Source of the DNA: QWHO01 sp021404945
Lineage (GTDB): Bacteria > Vulcanimicrobiota > Xenobia > Xenobiales > QWHO01
Length of the DNA: 64,000 bases
Assembly: GCA_963169765.1 (NCBI GenBank)
Contig: CAUJEN010000048.1
Coordinates: forward strand, 9,537-73,536
Reading direction: 5' to 3'
Shown here: positions 52,776 to 60,278 of the stretch, piece after piece
Layout: the number at the start of each line of letters is the position of its first letter
Numbering within the stretch: the stretch's first letter is position 1
The notes under the pieces: model-generated
Told to the model about the DNA's origin: nothing
The model's database searches: none
Seen by the model: the letters and a program-made list of their open reading frames with translations, nothing else
Program-made: the position numbers and the translations under genes

Positions 52776-53588
52776 TCAGGCACAGCTCGTCTCGTAGAGG
52801 GCGGTCTCCATCCGGGTGATGGAGCGACGAGCCTGCGTCAACTGTTGCCGCACAGCGCCGACATCGGGGTCTGAGGACGATAGTGACGCCAGTTGTGCCG
52901 CTGCGCGTATCAGCGAGAACGCGGCGCTTTGAGCCGGGGAGCTCCCGCCGCGGAGCTTCTCGGTCGCGTCCAGGATCGAGCGCAGGACCGGCCCGAAGTC
53001 AGTCGCGTGCGGGAGCTGGCGGGGCCTGGGCGGCTGCGGCTCTAGCCCAAGACTGTGAATGATCTCGCCTCGTCTGCGGGCCAGAGCATAGTCTTCGGCG
53101 GCGTGCCGACGGGCTCCGCCGCCAAAATGAACGTTGGACAGGCTGAGGAAGCCGTCGTAGGTGATCCGGTCCTCAAAGGGGAGCAGGGTGGTCTGGATGC
53201 AGGCCGGGCACTGCCCGCAGAGCAGATCCTGGAGGGGCTGGGTCAGACCCTGCACGCAGTAAAACCGGTACGGCTTTCCTCCGCCGAGGATGGCTCCCTT
53301 CCTCAGATAGCGGTGAACGAGGAATGAGGCCCGGATGAATCCCCTCCACGAGCCGACGAGCTCCAGCGCGCGCCCGCCAAGCCGGTCCGGATTCTCCTGG
53401 TGGTATGCCGCGATCCACTCAGGGCTCTCGAAGAGCCTGGTTCGCAGAGGCGCGAGCTGCTCGGGCGACAGCCGCGTGGACTCGAAGTCGTCGGGCAGAT
53501 CCAGGACTCTGAGGTGCCGGTTGAGATACCGATCCAGACCGCCGAGCAGCTGGAGGACGAGTTGTCGGTCGGGGGGTGAGAGAATCAC
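52776..53588 (-). CDS. Hypothetical protein, upstream partner of the DUF6930/7309-like gene
   Basis: A 270-aa protein starting at GTG with AAGGAG eight bases upstream. It is helical at both ends with a central region carrying CGQCPACIQ (a zinc-knuckle-like Cys pair) and an aromatic segment, ITYDGFLSLSNVHFGGG. The C-terminal ~80 residues could be a coiled coil. I recognise no family. It is first in a two-gene minus-strand operon; the upstream region holds the ietA relic. Confidence 0.45.
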   Translation of the reverse strand: MILSPPDRQLVLQLLGGLDRYLNRHLRVLDLPDDFESTRLSPEQLAPLRTRLFESPEWIAAYHQENPDRLGGRALELVGSWRGFIRASFLVHRYLRKGAILGGGKPYRFYCVQGLTQPLQDLLCGQCPACIQTTLLPFEDRITYDGFLSLSNVHFGGGARRHAAEDYALARRRGEIIHSLGLEPQPPRPRQLPHATDFGPVLRSILDATEKLRGGSSPAQSAAFSLIRAAAQLASLSSSDPDVGAVRQQLTQARRSITRMETALYETSCA

Positions 53589-53670
53589 GGGTCGAGCTCC
53601 TTGGGAAGGTACTGTGAGAGGAATTCAAGTCGGCGGGTGGAGCACCTCCAGAACGGTTGTTCTGAAGTGG

Positions 53671-53796
53671 GCGCTTGCGTCCAGGGTATTACACTGGAGC
53701 GGGAAGGTTTGTTTGGCAGGGATACCTGTCGAAGGCCGGCCCACGAGCCCTGGCTCGATCAGAGGGATCGAGGTGCTCAGGTGGCGCGAGCGGATC
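53671..53796 (+). repeat. ietA promoter/5' module, copy 2 (relic)
   Basis: Homologous to 31730-31854, including the GTGGCGCGAGCGGATC that begins ietA. The copied reading frame starts at GTG 53781 and stops after six codons, with no ATPase following. The module is therefore either the stump of a lost second IetAS locus or a promoter that has been duplicated. About 200 bases of unassigned sequence separate it from leader copy C. Confidence 0.75.
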
Positions 53797-54000
53797 AGTG
53801 ATCTGGCAAGGCCCCGGAAGCGCTGGAGAGCACTTGGACCGACCGACTCAATCGGGAAAGCTCCGGGGAATAGCTCTTTCAACGCACGAACGGCCGCCGT
53901 CGCCTCGGGCGGGCAGCTTCTGGACGACCTGAAGCGACCAGCAGCGAAGCAGACCCAGGCAGCGGAAATTGTGCCCAGTCCTTGGGCATTGGAAACCTGC

Positions 54001-54099
54001 CGGCCAGGCGAGGCCGGCCCGGGCTGCGCGACAGGAAGCCGAGGATCGCTTCGAGAAAGATGAAACATTCTCAACGTGGCGAAGGAGCGCAGAAGGATG
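54001..54099 (+). repeat. Leader repeat, copy C
   Basis: Its 5' half matches copy A (35376-35460), and its 3' half matches copy B (49641-49728) up to and into the 105-aa gene paralogue. It therefore links the three leaders as one family. Confidence 0.75.
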
Positions 54100-54558
54100 C
54101 AGTTCATCAAGCCGGAGGAGCTCAAGGTCCGTGCCCAGATCAAGGAGCGCTTCTTGGATGCCGTGAAGCAGTCTGGATCGGGTCGCCGGGCCAGCGCTCT
54201 CGTAGCGGCCCTTCGCAAGCAGACCGATGCTCCGGAAATCAAGATTCAGTCCGTTTTTCTGCAGCTTCTCGACGAGGGAAAGATAACCGTTGGCCAGGAT
54301 CTGCTCGTGCGCCTGGCACCCCACGCGCTCGAAACTGAAGAACACCCATATCAGCGAGAGCACGGCTCGAGTTCAGGACCCCCTGTCCGCCAGTCCCACG
54401 TCGGGACAAGCCCTGCGCGGGCCGCTGGGAACCTGTCGTTGAACCTCAGCCCCGGCAGCATTGATCGGAGTCTGCGGCGACCCGATGCGTCGACCGACCG
54501 TAAGCGTCGAGATGGCGACCGGCCCTGTGACTCTTCCAGCTCCTGTCCAGCTCCCTGA
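54097..54558 (+). CDS. Paralogue 2 of the 105-aa gene, with altered C-terminus
   Basis: A 153-aa frame from the ATG at 54097, with GGAG nine bases upstream. Residues 1-75 are nearly identical to the 49726 gene (EELKVRAQIKERFLDAV, EIKIQSVFLQLLDEGKITVG). From residue ~80 the sequence is unrelated and of low quality, and the last 113 bases overlap the convergent gene at 54446. The copy was probably truncated at the duplication junction and now reads into foreign sequence. It may be non-functional or a chimera. Confidence 0.5.
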   Translation: MQFIKPEELKVRAQIKERFLDAVKQSGSGRRASALVAALRKQTDAPEIKIQSVFLQLLDEGKITVGQDLLVRLAPHALETEEHPYQREHGSSSGPPVRQSHVGTSPARAAGNLSLNLSPGSIDRSLRRPDASTDRKRRDGDRPCDSSSSCPAP

Positions 54559-54868
54559 GCTCCTCGGCAGTCAACAACCCGAGTGTCCTCAACGCGTATA
54601 GAGCGGACCGAATCGAGACCGCGTAAAACTCGGGTTGAGAAAGCTTTCCGCAGCGCGGGCATCGCAACTGGGGGCCCCGAATGCCCGCCGCCTCACGAAT
54701 GCGACGCCTCAGTTCGGTCATTTTCTGGCAGAAATCAACCAGGGCTTCCCAGGAAGTCGAGGGGGACCAGGTTCGCTCAAGCTCCTCGAGCATCGCGGGG
54801 AACCAGACCCGCTGGGCATCGCCGCTCGGCATCAGCCCCAGTCCTTCCAGCCCCGCTTGTCCAGCCAC
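54446..54868 (-). CDS. Small zinc-ribbon protein, unknown function
   Basis: A 140-aa frame. The core runs from FPAMLEELERTWSP through FCQKMTELRRRIREA to a half zinc ribbon (RCPRCGK), followed by helices (SIRSALYALRTLGLLTAEEL). The last ~30 residues overlap the 105-aa paralogue and look degraded. The start is probably internal (MPSGDAQRVWF or MLEEL...), since no ribosome-binding site supports the first codon. It follows the 190-aa gene by 65 bp on the same strand. Confidence 0.45.
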   Translation of the reverse strand: MAGQAGLEGLGLMPSGDAQRVWFPAMLEELERTWSPSTSWEALVDFCQKMTELRRRIREAAGIRGPQLRCPRCGKLSQPEFYAVSIRSALYALRTLGLLTAEELRELDRSWKSHRAGRHLDAYGRSTHRVAADSDQCCRG

Positions 54869-54932
54869 TGCTCGGCAGCAGCCAGGGACGCCGAGGAGGC
54901 CGGCTTGGGCGTTGATGAGCCTCTTCTGCGAT

Positions 54933-55505
54933 TCAAGCGGCAGTCTTCGCGAGGTTCCCGGTGCTCGGGTCCTCGGCGCGGGGCATGGCCAGAATCCTGA
55001 TGGTCATCACTCCCGGATTCTTGCGGTGATCAAAGGGATGGACGGAATTCTGCAAGCGCGTGACCATCCCGTTTCGAAAGAAAATCAGTTGCCCTGCCTG
55101 GCTATGCTCTCGGCCTTGCTGCGACCAGCGACAGCGTACCGCGAGCACGCGAATCTCTTGCCCGAGTTTGTCGGCGCTGTGAGCTGAGGCAGATTCTTCC
55201 ACCTCAAGAGTGATCTCTTCCCCATTCCGAAGGCCGATCGCGACGGACAACGGTTCCGAAACGTGCCCGAGAGCCCGGTCGAAGGAAGTGCGGGCCAGGA
55301 GGGCACTCAGGCGCTGCTCAAGGAACCTCTGCACCCCCAAACGAGCTTCCACCTCGTTCTCCAGGGCGGCCCGGGATTCAGGGCTCTCCGACTGGCACGA
55401 TGGCGACCCGGGCGACGTGGTGGGCACGCAACCCGTGGTATTGCGCCGCCGGTATCGTTTCGGGAGCAGCATTTCGAGACTGAACAGGGTGGTCATCCAG
55501 GGCAT
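54933..55505 (-). CDS. Hypothetical protein
   Basis: A 190-aa protein whose ATG at 55505 has GAGGAGG about nine bases upstream; the longer frame to 55577 begins inside the CRP-like site. A basic N-terminal segment (LPKRYRRRNTTG) leads to a helical middle (VEARLGVQRFLEQRLSALL) and a beta-rich C-terminal half (ITLEVEESA, IRVLAVRCRW, GQLIFFRNGM). No family recognised. A GTGA-N6-TCAC palindrome lies 59 bp upstream of the start, so a CRP-like regulator may control it. Confidence 0.5.
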   Translation of the reverse strand: MPWMTTLFSLEMLLPKRYRRRNTTGCVPTTSPGSPSCQSESPESRAALENEVEARLGVQRFLEQRLSALLARTSFDRALGHVSEPLSVAIGLRNGEEITLEVEESASAHSADKLGQEIRVLAVRCRWSQQGREHSQAGQLIFFRNGMVTRLQNSVHPFDHRKNPGVMTIRILAMPRAEDPSTGNLAKTAA

Positions 55506-55563
55506 TTCGCATCCTCCTCGCCAAGCTTCCCCACCAGCATAGAGTCTCCACACCTGGTTTTCA

Positions 55564-55577
55564 GTGACAATGATCAC
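55564..55577. promoter_or_regulatory. CRP-like operator, site 1
   Basis: GTGACAATGATCAC matches the core GTGA-N6-TCAC exactly. It lies 59 bp upstream of the start of the minus-strand gene at 55505. Confidence 0.45.
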
Positions 55578-55653
55578 CGAACCGCTGGAGCCTTCTTCCG
55601 AGCAGCCGGACAGCCTGCTCCGGTTCGGTAGTCGGCGGTCCTTCGGTAGAGGA

Positions 55654-56325
55654 TCAGCTGCTGAGAAGGTTGTTTAGCACCTGGGCCAGTTCACCCACCG
55701 AGGCGAACGAAGCCGGGCGCTCAGCGGCGAGGCCGGCTGCGCCAACTTCCACGGGCCGGTATCGCACGCAGCCGATCTGGCTTCGCACGGTCTCGAGATG
55801 CGTCTTGCTCGCGCCCTTCGCCTGGAGCATCTGAACAATCTCTCCTTGCCACAAGACGTCGTCTTCCCGCTCTGGCCACTCGTCGTACCGAATTAGCGGA
55901 AGCCCCGCATGGTGAAAGATAGCGAGGACGAAGCTGGCGCAGGTCAGGCCCAGTCGACCCGAATCGGTGAAACTTCCTTCGGTCGTCAGGGCGCCGACCG
56001 GAGTCGTGAAGGCGTAGGCCAGTCGTCCATCCTCATTCTGAGCCCAGACAAGCCGACAGTACGCGGCCAGATGCTTGGCCCTCCTGCCCACGGCCGGATC
56101 GACCCACAGCGAGAAAAGCTCATCAACCGGCTCGTTTTTCAGATCGAAATGCCAGGCGAGGTGGAACTGGCGGACCGGAGGAGGGCTCTCAGCCGTAGCC
56201 CGAAGGCCACGGTAAAACAAACCGATATGGTCCCGAGTCCGAACACGAGTGACAGCTATGCCTACCTGGTCTTCTGGGCGAAAGGACCTCTCGGCCTGTT
56301 TGAAGACTCGCTCCGGAAACGTCAT
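55654..56325 (-). CDS. Hypothetical protein, possibly permuted papain-like (NlpC/P60-type) fold
   Basis: A 223-aa soluble protein. The segment FHLAWHFDLKNEP contains two His, and LGLTCASFVLAIFHHAG contains a Cys at the start of a helix, as in NlpC/P60 and papain-like hydrolases. His before Cys would fit the circularly permuted YaeF/LRAT subgroup (inference). Other conserved-looking parts are WPEREDDVLWQGEIVQML. The ATG overlaps the stop of the upstream 162-aa gene by four bases. Part of a minus-strand operon with a TIGR04255 gene. Confidence 0.45.
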   Translation of the reverse strand: MTFPERVFKQAERSFRPEDQVGIAVTRVRTRDHIGLFYRGLRATAESPPPVRQFHLAWHFDLKNEPVDELFSLWVDPAVGRRAKHLAAYCRLVWAQNEDGRLAYAFTTPVGALTTEGSFTDSGRLGLTCASFVLAIFHHAGLPLIRYDEWPEREDDVLWQGEIVQMLQAKGASKTHLETVRSQIGCVRYRPVEVGAAGLAAERPASFASVGELAQVLNNLLSS

Positions 56326-56810
56326 TCCAGCCCGGATAGTAGCTGATGAACATCGGGCTGACTGGCAAGCTGCTGAGCGGCCCGGTGGAAGAATTCTGGA
56401 CGATTCCGCAGCCGACCTCGGGCGGCCAGAGTTATGGTCAAAAAAGCAACAGTCAGATCAACCGAGAGCTTGGAAGGATCCAGGTCACCGAGAAGCTGAT
56501 CACAAAGCGCAAAATGGCCCTCCAGCAGCATCTGATCGACGTTTCTGTAAATTACGTCCAGGGCCTCATCGTCGCGACCGTTCTCCTCCAATTGCACCGC
56601 CCGCCGTAGCCACAGAATAGGCAGCTTCTCGAAGGTGTGGGTATGCTCGGGAAGAGTTTGAAGGGAGCCACTGGCAAAGCTGCTCATCACCTTTGCAGGA
56701 CTGCCAGGTTCGATGCTTCCACCTGCACGAGGGGCTGCATCAGCCCATTCCGAGCGAGTACCCAACGTGCATTCCAGTGGCTCCATGCAGGCGCCGGGGA
56801 CCATGCTCAC
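56322..56810 (-). CDS. Hypothetical helical protein between the TIGR04255 and hydrolase-like genes
   Basis: A 162-aa protein. The C-terminal 100 residues are helical (EALDVIYRNVDQMLLEG, SKLSVDLTVAFLTITLAARG), resembling a TPR-like repeat protein. GTG 56810 is chosen because GGAGGA lies seven bases upstream, inside the end of the TIGR04255 gene; ATG 56687 is a possible internal start. The gene abuts its upstream neighbour and overlaps the downstream gene by four bases, so three products are made together. Confidence 0.5.
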   Translation of the reverse strand: MSMVPGACMEPLECTLGTRSEWADAAPRAGGSIEPGSPAKVMSSFASGSLQTLPEHTHTFEKLPILWLRRAVQLEENGRDDEALDVIYRNVDQMLLEGHFALCDQLLGDLDPSKLSVDLTVAFLTITLAARGRLRNRPEFFHRAAQQLASQPDVHQLLSGLE

Positions 56811-57575
56811 TTAGCTTCCTCCCCAATTCAGTCTCTCGGATCGCAACTCTTCGACAACGAGGTCATCGTAGCCTCGCCGAATCGAGCTGTGAGCCTGGTC
56901 AAGCCAGTCGAGAGTGTCCGCAACGGTAGTTCCCGGCTGAGCGAAACCCCTGGCCACGAGATCCATGTGGATGCTCGCCAGGCCTTTCAGTGGACCTGCG
57001 GCGGGAAGTACTGGGGCGCGAACCCCTATCGTCAGGCTGATCGCGTGCTCGGACAACAGGCACGTGGTTTGCCAGTTCAGCATCGAAGGGCCTGGCAGGA
57101 ATCGGGGATTCTCGGTGCGCCAAGAGAAGTCTGGGAGGATTCTGCGGAAATTCTCCGCTTCGCCCAGAGACAGGTCGAGAGGAAACTGATTCACGTAAAC
57201 AAGTTCAACGGCAGACGGTTGGAGAGCACCCAGGGATTGCTCGTGCAAGAATGACTCAAAAGTGCTGAGATACTCTCGATACTCCTTCGACCAGGCCGAA
57301 TACCCCGGATACCGGTCTTGATGAGTGTCCCGCCGCAAATTGTATGCGAAGGCGTCGCGCTGGATTTGCAGCACTCTCCTTTCGTCCTTGGAGCGAAAGA
57401 AAAAGGCGTGGGGGCTGGGGCTCTCGGGCGAGGTCAGTCTTCTGTCCTGTTCCTCGCAGTAAGGATAATCCTCGTCGATGGTCTGCCAGAACCGTGCCAG
57501 GTGCAGGGCGCTCAAACCCCTGAGAGGCTGGAATCGAAGCGCTGAGGCAACCTCGACCAAAGGAGGCGAGTTCAC
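56811..57575 (-). CDS. TIGR04255 family protein
   Basis: A 254-aa protein with the typical opening of this sporadic family (SPPLVEVASALRFQPL, then a FW..I dyad), a middle helix (YSAWSKEYREYLSTFESFL) and VELVYVNQFPLD. Members occur patchily and often with small unknown partner genes; the biochemical role is not established. GTG start preceded by GAGGGAAGG. First gene of the three-gene minus-strand operon and the last minus-strand gene of the island; the pilin-like operon is divergent from it. Confidence 0.7.
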   Translation of the reverse strand: MNSPPLVEVASALRFQPLRGLSALHLARFWQTIDEDYPYCEEQDRRLTSPESPSPHAFFFRSKDERRVLQIQRDAFAYNLRRDTHQDRYPGYSAWSKEYREYLSTFESFLHEQSLGALQPSAVELVYVNQFPLDLSLGEAENFRRILPDFSWRTENPRFLPGPSMLNWQTTCLLSEHAISLTIGVRAPVLPAAGPLKGLASIHMDLVARGFAQPGTTVADTLDWLDQAHSSIRRGYDDLVVEELRSERLNWGGS

Positions 57576-58001
57576 CCTTCCCTCGCGCGGGGGTCGTCAG
57601 GCATGTTTGACAGGGTCTTCATTCAAGTTTTCTATGCGGCAGATTCAACGACAACCGGACAAGATCCCTTCACGAACGAAGTTGTCACGGGGAGTGGGGC
57701 ATGGGCGCTGTCCATGCCCACTCCCGCTCCCAGCTGCAGGTCCAACCGGGCCGGTCATGGGAGTGGGCATACTTCCCCCGCCGCCGACCTGGGACTCCAG
57801 GGGCCTGGCGAGCATGGTCGCCGGGCAGCTCCATGGCCAGTCCGACTTACCCTCGGTCCCGACCCTTACGCAGCCGGTCTTTCTGTCCGACAGCCCGTGT
57901 ATCGGTGATGTAGATCACCGCTTTGCCCGCAAGATCATCACTGAGGCGCGACGCTCCGTCAGGCTAAGATGAGACCAAGCAGAGCCAGGAGGACGAAGAA
58001 T
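57576..58001. other. Divergent promoter region between TIGR04255 and pilin-like operons
   Basis: About 425 bases without a believable gene; a 101-codon frame at 57603 has odd composition and no ribosome-binding site. It holds the CRP-like palindrome at 57903-57920 and is the probable right edge of the accessory island. Confidence 0.4.
57903..57920. promoter_or_regulatory. CRP-like operator, site 2
   Basis: CGGTGAT and ATCACCG are perfect arms around GTAG, and the inner core GTGA-N6-TCAC (57905-57918) fits the CRP consensus. It lies about 82 bp upstream of the first prepilin start codon. Confidence 0.5.
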
Positions 58002-58322
58002 ATGAGAAACAAAGGCGGGTTCAGCCTCATCGAGTCGATGGTGTCGGTGTTCATCTCGTCCCTGTTCGTGCTGGGTGCGGCCTCGGCGCTGCCGGTCGCA
58101 GCGGTGGGCGAGAAGAAGATGGAGCACCGCCTCGAGGCCCGTCAGGTTGCCCAGCAGGTCCTTCAGAGCCAGCTCGTGGAGCCCCGGCCCGGTGTGCAGC
58201 CGGCGGTGGACAAATACCGAGTGACCGTTTCGGTCCGTCAGACCGATGTTGTGGTGCAGGTAAGCTGGCAGGAATTTGGAACCAACCAGACGATTCTCGC
58301 CGAGGGGAGGGTTCTGCAATGA
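58002..58322 (+). CDS. Prepilin-like protein (type IV pilin/pseudopilin, GspI/PilV-like)
   Basis: A 106-aa protein beginning MRNKGGFSLIESMVSVFIS. The G/FSLIE motif is a prepilin peptidase cleavage and N-methylation site, with Glu5 of the mature protein present. The following hydrophobic helix anchors the subunit in the inner membrane and pilus core. A short beta domain completes it. ATG 58002 has GGAGG nine bases upstream. The stop overlaps the next prepilin gene (ATGA). First gene of a pilin-like operon with a CRP-like site upstream. Confidence 0.8.
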   Translation: MRNKGGFSLIESMVSVFISSLFVLGAASALPVAAVGEKKMEHRLEARQVAQQVLQSQLVEPRPGVQPAVDKYRVTVSVRQTDVVVQVSWQEFGTNQTILAEGRVLQ

Positions 58323-58921
58323 GACGCGGTTTCACGCTGCCGGAGTTGCTGCTGGCCTGCGCCCTGACTGCGCTGGTGATCAGCCTGCTCTTCTCCCCCT
58401 TCCTCGGGTTCATGAAGAAGCGCCAGGGGCGCCCCGAGGCGCAGAGCCAGGGGCTTTTGGCCCTTCAGAAAGTGGCCGGCGACCTGCGCGCCACCCAGTC
58501 GAACGCCCTTACCGTGCATCAGGTTGCGGGGCGTTTCTGCGGCCTTGGTCTGGTCAAAGTGACAGGCTGGACCACGGAGGGCGAGAAGAGCTGGGATACC
58601 GTATGGACGCTCATCTACTGGGACGCAGAGAGCCAGAAGCTCCAGCGCAAGACCTTCCCGGCCGACTCCCGGCTGGTGCTGACTCGCGAGCAGCCCGCGC
58701 GCTTCCCCGCCTCCTGGGTGGAGGAATACGCCCGGCGTGACGACGTGCGGCCCCAGGTCCTGGCCGGACATGTGACCGATTTCCGCATCGAGACCGGCCG
58801 CGCCGACGGCCGCCTCTCCCCTGCCATGACTCTGGTGGCTCAGATCGAGTATCACACCGCCCCCCCGCGCCGGTCGATTGAGGTGCGCGAGAGCCTGCTG
58901 CTGCACGCGGAGGCCCCGTGA
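58319..58921 (+). CDS. Prepilin-like protein (GspJ/PilW-like)
   Basis: A 200-aa protein beginning MRRGFTLPELLLACALTALV. The GFTLPE cleavage motif has Glu5 and is followed by a long hydrophobic helix. The globular part includes WTLIYWDAESQKLQRKTF and a C-terminal beta segment. Minor pseudopilins of this size prime pilus or type II secretion pseudopilus assembly. It is coupled by four-base overlaps to the prepilin before and the kinase gene after it. Confidence 0.8.
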   Translation: MRRGFTLPELLLACALTALVISLLFSPFLGFMKKRQGRPEAQSQGLLALQKVAGDLRATQSNALTVHQVAGRFCGLGLVKVTGWTTEGEKSWDTVWTLIYWDAESQKLQRKTFPADSRLVLTREQPARFPASWVEEYARRDDVRPQVLAGHVTDFRIETGRADGRLSPAMTLVAQIEYHTAPPRRSIEVRESLLLHAEAP

Positions 58922-60219
58922 GAGCCGCGCTGATGCTGGTGGTTCTGTTGCCTGCCCTGGCGTGGCCGCAGGAATCCACTCTGAAGCGCGTGACCTTCCT
59001 CTCCCAGCCAGCAGGTGCTCAGGTCTGGGTGGGCCAGAAGCAGTTTGGCCTGACCGGGCAGCCAATCGAGCTTTCCCGCGAGCTGTTCGACAACGACCCG
59101 CGCCCCGGCCAGGAGTATGTTACACCGATACAGCGCAAGGTGGTGTTCAGGCTGGCCGGACGGCGCGAAACCGAGGCTCCCTCACTTCAGTGGGGTCAAA
59201 TCAGGGACGGCGGCACCTGGCCGTCCAAACCGGTGCGTCTGGCCCCCGCCAGCGTATCGTCCTGGCTCCAGGACAATTGGATCTTCCTGGCTCTGGGAGT
59301 GCTCCTCTGCGCAGCCCTGAGCGCTTGGGCTCTGTCCCTGCGACGGCGCCAGGTCCAAACCCGCCGTGAGACACACGAGCTGGCTCGTGTTCAGGCTCTC
59401 GTGCGCGCCGATGCCAGCGACCCTTACCTGGGGAAGTGTTTGGGGCCCTGGACCTTACTTGAGAGACTGGGCTGTGGCGGAATGGGCGTGGTTTACCGGG
59501 CTCAGGGGCGCGAGGGCCAGGTCGCTCTGAAGATCATCCGGCAAGAGCAATGCGAGGACCAGAACATTCGCGCCCGCTTCGTCCGCGAGATCGCCCTGTG
59601 CGGCAAGCTCAATCACCCCAACCTGATCAAGATCCACATGTGCGACGAGCAGGAGGGCCTGCTGTATTACGTAATGGAGCTCATCAGCGGCACCACCCTG
59701 AGCGAGAAAGTGGAGCCCCAGGGACTTCCGGCTCATCAGGCACTTGGCTACTTCATTCCGATCGTGCAGGCCGTGCACCAGATCCACAAAGCCGGCATCG
59801 TACATCGCGACATCAAACCCTCCAACGTGATGATCGACCAGAGCGGCCGCGTCGTGGTCATGGATTTTGGTCTGGCCAAGTCGTCGAGCTCCGCCCCACT
59901 GACCGCGACCGGGGAGGCCCTGGGAACGCCCGAGTACATGGCCCCCGAGCAAATCCGCGGCAGCCTGGATGCCCGCTCCGACCAATATGCCCTGGGCATC
60001 ATCTGCTACGAGCTCCTGACCGGACGGCGCCCCTTCCTGGAAGTCGGGAGAGAGGTGCTCTTCAAGCACCTTGGCGACGACATCGCTTCCCCCAGGAGCC
60101 TCCGCGCCGACCTGGCGCCCGAGCTGGAGGCCCTGGTGATGAGAATGCTCGCGCGCGATCCCGACCAGCGCTACGACTCGCTCGAGGATGTCCTGGACGC
60201 CCTGCGCGTGGTTCGGTGA
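58918..60219 (+). CDS. Membrane Ser/Thr protein kinase with extracytoplasmic PEGA-like domain
   Basis: A 433-aa protein. A signal-peptide-like N-terminus leads to a small beta domain (VTFLSQPAGAQVWVGQKQFG) typical of PEGA, then a membrane segment (IFLALGVLLCAALSAWAL, about residues 121-138). A complete Hanks-type kinase domain follows (about 180-430): LGCGGMGVVYRA, VALKII, HRDIKPSNVM, MDFGLAKS, GTPEYMAPE. All catalytic residues are present. The kinase domain is C-terminal, the reverse of the usual PknB order. GTG start overlapping the prepilin stop. Its place inside a pilin operon suggests it senses or controls pilus assembly (inference). Confidence 0.85.
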   Translation: MRAALMLVVLLPALAWPQESTLKRVTFLSQPAGAQVWVGQKQFGLTGQPIELSRELFDNDPRPGQEYVTPIQRKVVFRLAGRRETEAPSLQWGQIRDGGTWPSKPVRLAPASVSSWLQDNWIFLALGVLLCAALSAWALSLRRRQVQTRRETHELARVQALVRADASDPYLGKCLGPWTLLERLGCGGMGVVYRAQGREGQVALKIIRQEQCEDQNIRARFVREIALCGKLNHPNLIKIHMCDEQEGLLYYVMELISGTTLSEKVEPQGLPAHQALGYFIPIVQAVHQIHKAGIVHRDIKPSNVMIDQSGRVVVMDFGLAKSSSSAPLTATGEALGTPEYMAPEQIRGSLDARSDQYALGIICYELLTGRRPFLEVGREVLFKHLGDDIASPRSLRADLAPELEALVMRMLARDPDQRYDSLEDVLDALRVVR

Positions 60220-60229
60220 CAATTGTCAC
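60216..60229. promoter_or_regulatory. CRP-like operator, site 3
   Basis: GTGACAATTGTCAC is a perfect palindrome with the core GTGA-N6-TCAC, overlapping the kinase stop codon. It is centred about 57 bp before the ATG of the PilX-like gene. A TAGGCT at 60253-60258 could be a -10 box, putting the operator near -41, as in class II CRP promoters. Confidence 0.5.
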
Positions 60230-60278
60230 TGATCGAAAGGTGGAGTCCGGGTTAGGCTGGTGAAGCGGAGGTGCTGCC

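Noticed and set aside
53335..54063. 242-codon plus-strand frame
   Set aside because: It runs antisense to the 270-aa gene and then through the ietA relic; the protein sequence looks random.
57603..57908. 101-codon plus-strand frame between the TIGR04255 and pilin genes
   Set aside because: Ser/Pro/Arg-rich with no ribosome-binding site; it lies in a divergent promoter region containing an operator-like palindrome.
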